Source: Dromiciops gliroides
Taxonomy: Eukaryota; Chordata; Mammalia; Microbiotheria; Microbiotheriidae
DNA length: 64,000 nucleotides
Direction of reading: 5' to 3'
Assembly (NCBI RefSeq): GCF_019393635.1
Contig: NC_057867.1
Span: 5,094,821 to 5,158,820, forward strand
The translations under genes were made by a program, and so were the position numbers. Below the pieces are notes generated by a model that saw only the letters and a program-made list of their open reading frames with translations, had not been told where the DNA came from and did not search any database. Positions within the stretch are counted from its first letter, which is position 1. Every line of letters begins with the position of its first letter. Below are positions 55,201 through 64,000 of the stretch, in pieces.

Positions 55201-58200
55201 CGTCACCAGGCTCCACCACTTCTGTTTATTGCATCCAGCGGGCTCCCCCCCACCAAGAATTATGTCCTCTCCTATTCCTTTCAGTCTCTAGATGTCAGCT
55301 AGCATTCATTCCTCTTTCTCTCACAATAGTCCCCTTTTGGTCAGGCTCACCAGTCATACTTCCTTTGCTTGCTGCTCCCCAGTTCAGCCAGCTCCCCCTG
55401 CATGCCTCTCTCCATTCATCCTCTTCCCCTGCTGGGATGGGACCATCCCTTCAAGTATCAGAGGTCGGGTCTCTCCTTTCACACCTATCTGTGGGGCCTG
55501 TGGGACTGCTACCTCAGCCTCTCCCATCCTGGCAATCTCCATCCATCCATCTCACTCAAGCTTTCTGTTCAGCCACTCATTTTCCACTTTCTGGACACGG
55601 CCATTCATGCACCACACAGGGCTGGACTTTCTCTCTGCATACATCTTCCATACTGCATTGGACTGCATGTAAATATCTGCCCCTCAGGTGTCCCTTGTAG
55701 CTGCCAGATCTCCTTGTTCTCATCTCCACTCCCATGTCTCTCCCCCTGTCCTTCCTTAGACCCAATGTAGACCTAAGACTCAGCACCCTCCCCTATGATC
55801 ACCTGGCTAACACTCCTTTCTCAGCCACCATTCGTTCACTGTTCACCCTTTGCCCTTTCACACCTAGCTGAAAGGGTAGCAATCTGCAGGCACAAATCTC
55901 TCACTTGGGACCTTTCCATCCCCACTTGTCTCAGTCCCTTAGTCCCTCTTACCACCCATCTCTCCCTTGCCTCCTGTATCCCTTCCTAGTAGTTCTAGGT
56001 CTCTCTTGCCTCCCTTCTTGGCTTTTGAGTTCTAGACTTGCACTCATCTCTGCCTCCTTAGATCTGAAGCCCCCATTCCTCTCACCAGTCTGTGGTTTCT
56101 TCTTTCCTGTATCTGTCACACTCTATCTGGGTCTATCTCTGCCTCCTTCCCTCAATCGCTTCCTTTCTGGACACCACGCCCACTCAGTACAGCACTTCAG
56201 CCATCTGTCTCTCCTTTGGGCAGTCTTTCTCAATAACCAAACATCACTGGTACTTATCTCCATTCACTTGCATCTCCTGCAGTGGCTCCCTGGCAGCCTG
56301 GCATACCTCACCCTCAGCCTCCTGCCTTTTTTTCGTTTGGGGACTTTCTCTGTTCCCAGGTATCCATCCTTTTGTGCTTTGGCTTCTGCTTTTAGACACA
56401 CGCGCGCAGATACACACATGAACTTACAAGCACACACACATGCACACAGATGCACACGTACACACACACAGAAACCACAGAGTACAGCCATCAGTCTCTC
56501 ATGTGCTATGACTCTCGGCTCTCTTGCCACACACCTCTCACACTCTTGGCCTCTCCTTCCATCCAAGGCTCATTTGCTCCCTTCTTCCTTTCCTCCATCT
56601 CTTTCTGGCCTGGCTGCTCTTTCCCTGGTTTTTGGCCTTTCTCTTCCTGAACGTCACCAGGCTCCACCACTTCTGTTTATTGCATCCAGCGGGCTCCCCC
56701 CCACCAAGAATTATGTCCTCTCCTATTCCTTTCAGTCTCTAGATGTCAGCTAGCATTCATTCCTCTTTCTCTCACAATAGTCCCCTTTTGGTCAGGCTCA
56801 CCAGTCATACTTCCTTTGCTTTCTGCTCCCCAGTTCAGCCAGCTCCCCCTGCATGCCTCTCTCCATTCATCCTCTTCCCCTGTTGGGATGGGACCATCCC
56901 TTCAAGTATCAGAGGTTGGGTCTCTCCTTTCACACCTGTCTGTGGGGCCTGTGGGACTGCTACCTCAGCCTCTCCCATCCTGGCGATCTCCATCCATCCA
57001 TCTCACTCAAGCTTTCTGTTCAGCCACTCATTTTCCACTTTCTGGACACGGCCATTCATCCACCACACAGGGCTGGACTTTCTCTCTGCATACAACTCCC
57101 ATACTGCATTGGACTGCATGTAAATATCTGCCCCTCACGTGTCCCTTGTAGCTGCCAGAACTCCCTTGTTCTCATCTCCACTCCCATGTCTTTCCCCCTG
57201 TCCTTCCTTAGACCCAGTGTAGACCTAAGACTCAGCACCCTCCCCTATGATCACCTGGCTAACACTCCTTTCTCAGCCACCATTCGTTCACTGTTCACAC
57301 TTTGCCCTTTCACACCTAGCTGAAAGGGTAGCAATCTGCAGGCACAAATCTCTCACTTGGGACCTTTCCATCCCCACTTGTCTCAGTCCCTTAGTCCCTC
57401 TTACCACCCATCTCTCCCTTGCCCCCTGTATCCCTTCCTAGTAGTTCTAGGTCTCTCTTGCCTCCCTTCTTGGCTTTTGAGTTCTAGACTTGCACTCATC
57501 TCTGCCTCCTTAGATCTGAAGCCCCCATTCCCCTCACCAGTCTGTGGTTTCTTCTTTCCTGTATCTGTCACACTCTATCTGGGTCTATCTCTGCCTCCTT
57601 CCCTCAATCGCTTCCTTTCTGGGCACCATGCCCACTCAGTACAGCACTTCAGCCATCTGTCTCTCCTTTGGGCAGTCTTTCTCAATAACCAAACATCACT
57701 GGTACTTATCTCCATTCACTTGCATCTCCTGCAGTGGCTCCCTGGCAGCCTGGCATACCTCACCCTCAGCCTCCTGCCTTTTTTTCGTTTGGGGACTTTC
57801 TCTGTTCCCAGGTATCCATCCTTTTGTGCTTTGGCTTCTGCTTTTAGACACACGCGCGCAGATACACACATGAACTTACAAGCACACACACATGCACACA
57901 GATGCACACGCACACACACACAGAAACCACAGAGTACAGCCATCAGTCTCTCATGTGCTATGACTCTCGGCTCTCTTGCCACACACCTCTCACACTCTTG
58001 GCCTCTCCTTCCATCCAAGGCTCATTTGCTCCCTTCTTCCTTTCCTCCATCTCTTTCTGGCCTGGCTGCTCTTTCCCTGGTTTTTGGCCTTTCTCTTCCT
58101 GAACGTCACCAGGCTCCACCACTTCTGTTTATTGCATCCAGCGGGCTCCCCCCCACCAAGAATTATGTCCTCTCCTATTCCTTTCAGTCTCTAGATGTCA

Positions 58201-61200
58201 GCTAGCATTCATTCCTCTTTCTCTCACAATAGTCCCCTTTTGGTCAGGCTCACCAGTCATACTTCCTTTGCTTGCTGCTCCCCAGTTCAGCCAGCTCCCC
58301 CTGCATGCCTCTCTCCATTCATCCTCTTCCCCTGCTGGGATGGGACCATCCCTTCAAGTATCAGAGGTCGGGTCTCTCCTTTCACACCTATCTGTGGGGC
58401 CTGTGGGACTGCTACCTCAGCCTCTCCCATCCTGGCAATCTCCATCCATCCATCTCACTCAAGCTTTCTGTTCAGCCACTCATTTTCTACTTTCTGGACA
58501 CGGCCATTCATGCACCACACAGGGCTGGACTTTCTCTCTGCATACATCTTCCATACTGCATTGGACTGCACGTAAATATCTGCCCCTCACGTGTCCCTTG
58601 TAGCTGCCAGATCTCCTTGTTCTCATGTCCACTCCCATGTCTCTCCCCCTGTCCTTCCTTAGACCCAGTGTAGACCTAAGACTCAGCACCCTCCCCTATG
58701 ATCACCTGGCTAACACTCCTTTCTCAGCCACCATTCGTTCACTGTTCACCCTTTGCCCTTTCACACCTAGCTGAAAGGGTAGCAATCTGCAGGCACAAAT
58801 CTCTCACTTGGGACCTTTCCATCCCCACTTGTCTCAGTCCCTTAGTCCCTCTTACCACCCATCTCTCCCTTGCCCCCTGTATCCCTTCCTAGTAGTTCTA
58901 GGTCTCTCTTGCCTCCCTTCTTGGCTTTTGAGTTCTAGACTTGCACTCATCTCTGCCTCCTTAGATCTGAAGCCCCCATTCCTCTCACCAGTCTGTGGTT
59001 TCTTCTTTCCTGTATCTGTCACACTCTATCTGGGTCTATCTCTGCCTCCTTCCCTCAATCGCTTCCTTTCTGGACACCACGCCCACTCAGTACAGCACTT
59101 CAGCCATCTGTCTCTCCTTTGGGCAGTCTTTCTCAATAACCAAACATCACTGGTACTTATCTCCATTCACTTGCATCTCCTGCAGTGGCTCCCTGGCAGC
59201 CTGGCATACCTCACCCTCAGCCTCCTGCCTTTTTTTCGTTTGGGGACTTTCTCTGTTCCTAGGTATCCATCCTTTTGTGCTTTGGCTTCTGCTTTTAGAC
59301 ACACGCGCGCAGACACACACATGAACACATACGTACAAACACATACACACGCAGACAGATACACACATGAACATACAAGCACACACGCACACACACAGAC
59401 ACAAACACAGAAACCACAGAGCGCAGCCATCAGTCTCTCATGTGCTATGACTCTCGGCTCTCTTGCCACACACCTCTCACACTCGTGGCCTCTCCTTCCA
59501 TCCAAGGCTCATTTGCTCCCTTCTTCCTTTCCTCCATCTCTTTCTGGCCTGGCTGCTCTTTCCCTGGTTTTTGGCCTTTCTCTTCCTGAACGTCACTAGG
59601 CTCCACCACTTCTGTTTATTGCATCCAGCGGGCTCCCCCCCACCAAGAATTATGTCCTCTCCTATTCCTTTCAGTCTCTAGATGTCAGCTAGCATTCATT
59701 CCTCTTTCTCTCACAATAGTCCCCTTTTGGTCAGGCTCACCAGTCATACTTCCTTTGCTTGCTGCTCCCCAGTTCAGCCAGCTCCCCCTGCATGCCTCTC
59801 TCCATTCATCCTCTTCCCCTGTTGGGATGGGACCATCCCTTCAAGTATCAGAGGTTGGGTCTCTCCTTTCACACCTGTCTGTGGGGCCTGTGGGACTGCT
59901 ACCTCAGCCTCTCCCATCCTGGCGATCTCCATCCATCCGTCTCACTCAAGCTTTCTGTTCAGCCACTCATTTTCCACTTTCTGGACACGGCCATTCATCC
60001 ACCACACAGGGCTGGACTTTCTCTCTGCATACAACTCCCATACTGCATTGGACTGCATGTAAATATCTGCCCCTCACGTGTCCCTTGTAGCTGCCAGAAC
60101 TCCCTTGTTCTCATCTCCACTCCCATGTCTTTCCCCCTGTCCTTCCTTAGACCCAGTGTAGACCTAAGACTCAGCACCCTCCCCTATGATCACCTGGCTA
60201 ACACTCCTTTCTCAGCCACCATTCGTTCACTGTTCACCCTTTGCCCTTTCACACCTAGCTGAAAGGGTAGCAATCTGCAGGCACAAATCTCTCACTTGGG
60301 ACCTTTCCATCCCCACTTGTCTCAGTCCCTTAGTCCCTCTTACCACCCATCTCTCCCTTGCCCCCTGTATCCCTTCCTAGTAGTTCTAGGTCTCTCTTGC
60401 CTCCCTTCTTGGCTTTTGAGTTCTAGACTTGCACTCATCTCTGCCTCCTTAGATCTGAAGCCCCCATTCCCCTCACCAGTCTGTGGTTTCTTCTTTCCTG
60501 TATCTGTCACACTCTATCTGGGTCTATCTCTGCCTCCTTCCCTCAATCGCTTCCTTTCTGGGCACCATGCCCACTCAGTACAGCACTTCAGCCATCTGTC
60601 TCTCCTTTGGGCAGTCTTTCTCAATAACCAAACATCACTGGTACTTATCTCCATTCACTTGCATCTCTTGCAGTGGCTCCCTGGCAGCCTGGCATACCTC
60701 ACCCTCAGCCTCCTGCCTTTTTTTCGTTTGGGGACTTTCTCTGTTCCCAGGTATCCATCCTTTTGTGCTTTGGCTTCTGCTTTTAGACACACGCGCGCAG
60801 ATACACACATGAACATACAAGCACACACACATGCACACAGATGCACACGCACACACACACAGAAACCACAGAGTACAGCCATCAGTCTCTCATGTGCTAT
60901 GACTCTCGGCTCTCTTGCCACACACCTCTCACACTCTTGGCCTCTCCTTCCATCCAAGGCTCATTTCCTCCCTTCTTCCTTTCCTCCATCTCTTTCTGGC
61001 CTGGCTGCTCTTTCTCTGGTTTTTGGCCTTTCTCTTCCTGAATGTCACCAGGCTCTACCACTTCTGTTTATTGCATCCAGCGGGCTCCCCCCCACCAAGA
61101 ATTATGTCCTCTCCTATTCCTTTCAGTCTCTAGATGTCAGCTAGCATTCATTCCTCTTTCTCTCACAATAGTCCCCTTTTGGTCAGGCTCACCAGTCATA

Positions 61201-64000
61201 CTTCCTTTGCTTGCTGCTCCCCAGTTCAGCCAACTCCCCCTGCATGCCTCTCTCCATTCATCCTCTTCCCCTGTTGGGATGGGACCATCCCTTCAAGTAT
61301 CAGAGGTTGGGTCTCTCCTTTCACACCTGTCTGTGGGGCCTGTGGGACTGCTACCTCAGCCTCTCCCATCCTGGCAATCTCCATCCATCCATCTCACTCA
61401 AGCTTTCTGTTCAGCCACTCATTTTCCATTTTCTGGACACGGCCATTCATCCACCACACAGGGCTGGACTTTCTCTCTGCATACAACTCCCATACTGCAT
61501 TGGACTGCATGTAAATATCTGCCCCTCACGTGTCCCTTGTAGCTGCCAGAACTCCCTTGTTCTCATCTCCACTCCCATGTTTTTCCCCCTGTCCTTCCTT
61601 AGACCCAGTGTAGACCTAAGACTCAGCACCCTCCCCTATGATCACCTGGCTAACACTCCTTTCTCAGCCACCATTCGTTCACTGTTCACCCTTTGCCCTT
61701 TCACACCTAGCTGAAAGGGTAGCAATCTGCAGGCACAAATCTCTCACTTGGGACCTTTCCATCCCCACTTGTCTCAGTCCCTTAGTCCCTCTTACCACCC
61801 ATCTCTCCCTTGCCCCCTGTATCCCTTCCTAGTAGTTCTAGGTCTCTCTTGCCTCCCTTCTTGGCTTTTGAGTTCTAGACTTGTACTCATCTCTGCCTCC
61901 TTAGATCTGAAGCCCCCATTCCCCTCACCAGTCTGTGGTTTCTTCTTTCCTGTATCTGTCACACTCTATCTGGGTCTATCTCTGCCTCCTTCCCTCAATC
62001 GCTTCCTTTCTGGACACCACGCCCACTCAGTACAGCACTTCAGCCATCTGTCTCTCCTTTGGGCAGTCTTTCTCAATAACCAAACATCACTGGTACTTAT
62101 CTCCATTCACTTGCATCTCCTGCAGTGGCTCCCTGGCAGCCTGGCATACCTCACCCTCAGCCTCCTGCCTTTTTTTTCGTTTGGGGACTTTCTCTGTTCC
62201 CAGGTATCCATCCTTTTGTGCTTTGGCTTCTGCTTTTAGACACACGCGCGCAGATACACACATGAACATACAAGCACACACACATGCACACAGATGCACA
62301 CGCACACACACATAGAAACCACAGAGTACAGCCATCAGTCTCTCATGTGCTATGACTCTCGGCTCTCTTGCCACACACCTCTCACACTCTTGGCCTCTCC
62401 TTCCATCCAAGGCTCATTTGCTCCCTTCTTCCTTTCCTCCATCTCTTTCTGGCCTGGCTGCTCTTTCTCTGGTTTTTGGCCTTTCTCTTCCTGAACGTCA
62501 CCAGGCTCCACCACTTCTGTTTATTGCATCCAGCGGGCTCCCCCCCACCAAGAATTATGTCCTCTCCTATTCCTTTCAGTCTCTAGATGTCAGCTAGCAT
62601 TCATTCCTCTTTCTCTCACAATAGTCCCCTTTTGGTCAGGCTCACCAGTCATACTTCCTTTGCTTGCTGCTCCCCAGTTCAGCCAGCTCCCCCTGCATGC
62701 CTCTCTCCATTCATCCTCTTCCCCTGCTGGGATGGGACCATCCCTTCAAGTATCAGAGGTCGGGTCTCTCCTTTCACACCTATCTGTGGGGCCTGTGGGA
62801 CTGCTACCTCAGCCTCTCCCATCCTGGCAATCTCCATCCATCCATCTCACTCAAGCTTTCTGTTCAGCCACTCATTTTCTACTTTCTGGACACGGCCATT
62901 CATGCACCACACAGGGCTGGACTTTCTCTCTGCATACATCTTCCATACTGCATTGGACTGCACGTAAATATCTGCCCCTCACGTGTCCCTTGTAGCTGCC
63001 AGATCTCCTTGTTCTCATGTCCACTCCCATGTCTCTCCCCCTGTCCTTCCTTAGACCCAGTGTAGACCTAAGACTCAGCACCCTCCCCTATGATCACCTG
63101 GCTAACACTCCTTTCTCAGCCACCATTCGTTCACTGTTCACCCTTTGCCCTTTCACACCTAGCTGAAAGGGTAGCAATCTGCAGGCACAAATCTCTCACT
63201 TGGGACCTTTCCATCCCCACTTGTCTCAGTCCCTTAGTCCCTCTTACCACCCATCTCTCCCTTGCCCCCTGTATCCCTTCCTAGTAGTTCTAGGTCTCTC
63301 TTGCCTCCCTTCTTGGCTTTTGAGTTCTAGACTTGCACTCATCTCTGCCTCCTTAGATCTGAAGCCCCCATTCCTCTCACCAGTCTGTGGTTTCTTCTTT
63401 CCTGTATCTGTCACACTCTATCTGGGTCTATCTCTGCCTCCTTCCCTCAATCGCTTCCTTTCTGGACACCACGCCCACTCAGTACAGCACTTCAGCCATC
63501 TGTCTCTCCTTTGGGCAGTCTTTCTCAATAACCAAACATCACTGGTACTTATCTCCATTCACTTGCATCTCCTGCAGTGGCTCCCTGGCAGCCTGGCATA
63601 CCTCACCCTCAGCCTCCTGCCTTTTTTTCGTTTGGGGACTTTCTCTGTTCCCAGGTATCCATCCTTTTGTGCTTTGGCTTCTGCTTTTAGACACACGCGC
63701 GCAGACACACACATGAACACATACGTACAAACACATACACACGCAGACAGATACACACATGAACATACAAGCACACACGCACACACACAGACACAAACAC
63801 AGAAACCACAGAGCGCAGCCATCAGTCTCTCATGTGCTATGACTCTCGGCTCTCTTGCCACACACCTCTCACACTCGTGGCCTCTCCTTCCATCCAAGGC
63901 TCATTTGCTCCCTTCTTCCTTTCCTCCATCTCTTTCTGGCCTGGCTGCTCTTTCCCTGGTTTTTGGCCTTTCTCTTCCTGAACGTCACTAGGCTCCACCA
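49205..64000. repeat. Macrosatellite array, unit about 1.45 kb, 10 units plus
   Basis: A fixed point of the unit (ATGTCAGCTAGCATTC) lies at 49431, 50886, 52374, 53861, 55292, 56743, 58195, 59682, 61134 and 62587. Spacings are 1455, 1488, 1487, 1431, 1451, 1452, 1487, 1452 and 1453 bases. Units look near-identical and all are head to tail. The array continues past the window. Variant a (units 1,4,6,8,9) has CACCTGTCTG, CATTCATCCACC and ACAACTCCCAT; variant b (2,3,5,7,10) has CACCTATCTG, CATTCATGCACC and ACATCTTCCAT. Length differences arise mainly in one CA-rich block near the unit end: long in 2,3,7,10; shortest in 4. The plus strand is C/T-rich. Long open frames occur in several overlapping phases on both strands. 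I see no SINE or LINE inside. Confidence 0.95.
50536..50620. repeat. CA-rich block of array unit 1 (type example)
   Basis: ACACACGCGCGCAG, then imperfect CACA/CATG repeats up to AGAAACCACAGAG. Homologous blocks lie near 51990-52110, 53480-53590, 54968-55020, 56397-56472, 57849-57924, 59300-59410, 60788-60864, 62241-62316 and 63691-63802. It is the fast-changing part of the unit. Confidence 0.9.

Noticed and set aside
51838-63897. Cys-Val-rich minus-strand frames near the CA blocks
   Set aside because: They are translations of the CA-rich blocks.
49431-63991. Repeated long open frames of 110-280 codons in every array unit, as a possible multicopy gene family
   Set aside because: Several overlapping frames on both strands are equally open and equally conserved. 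The plus strand is C/T-rich and so poor in stop codons, and the frames run through the CA microsatellite. There is no domain, no clear promoter and no codon-level sign of selection. DNA homogenisation explains the conservation.
49205-64000. CRISPR-like array
   Set aside because: The unit is about 1.45 kb with no short repeat/spacer alternation, and the genome is mammalian.

Overview
This is mammalian DNA, and almost certainly from a marsupial. The main evidence is about 34 copies of a short SINE with tRNA-like Pol III boxes (GGCAGCTAGGTGGCGCAGTG at its head, GAGTTCAAATCC about 55 bases on, a CACTTAACCC-type tail and an A-rich end). To my recollection this matches the WSINE1-type family of Australian marsupials better than the opossum SINE1 consensus. 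The rest is L1, L2/CR1-type LINEs, MIR-type SINEs, a family of solo retroviral LTRs and one large tandem array. An Australian, possibly dasyuromorph, marsupial is my inference. No complete, well-supported protein-coding gene is visible.

Layout. 0-14 kb: SINEs, L1 3' ends (including three L1s nested at the same homologous site, 2.3-4.9 kb), MIR pieces, one probable LTR (9.4-9.9 kb) and some unassigned sequence. 14.27-14.72 kb: a CpG-rich island with NRF1-, GC-box-, ZNF143-like and CRE motifs, which looks like an orphan promoter. 15-30 kb: L1 and L2 pieces carrying a cluster of solo LTRs of one fossil retrovirus family plus a shorter relative; most have 4-base target duplications. 30.4-35.5 kb: one long L2 LINE interrupted again and again. 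Its deepest nest is L2 containing an LTR, which contains a YBX2 retrocopy, which contains an L1 and a SINE. 35.5-40 kb: mostly low-repeat sequence with a possible two-exon minus-strand gene of 120 codons. 40.2-49.2 kb: pyrimidine-rich sequence with a faint repeat of about 0.8 kb, broken by SINEs and L1s, which looks like the decayed edge of an array.

49.2-64.0 kb and beyond the window: a striking macrosatellite. Ten successive anchors of a unit of about 1.43-1.49 kb lie head to tail, nearly identical, in two main variants with mosaic exchanges, and without one visible retroelement insertion. The plus strand is pyrimidine-rich throughout. The many long open frames in it reflect this composition and the recent homogenisation, and I do not call them genes.

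The features do not form a pathway. The value of the window is its insertion stratigraphy, the repeated reuse of target sites by L1-driven insertions, and the living-versus-decayed array structure at the right end.
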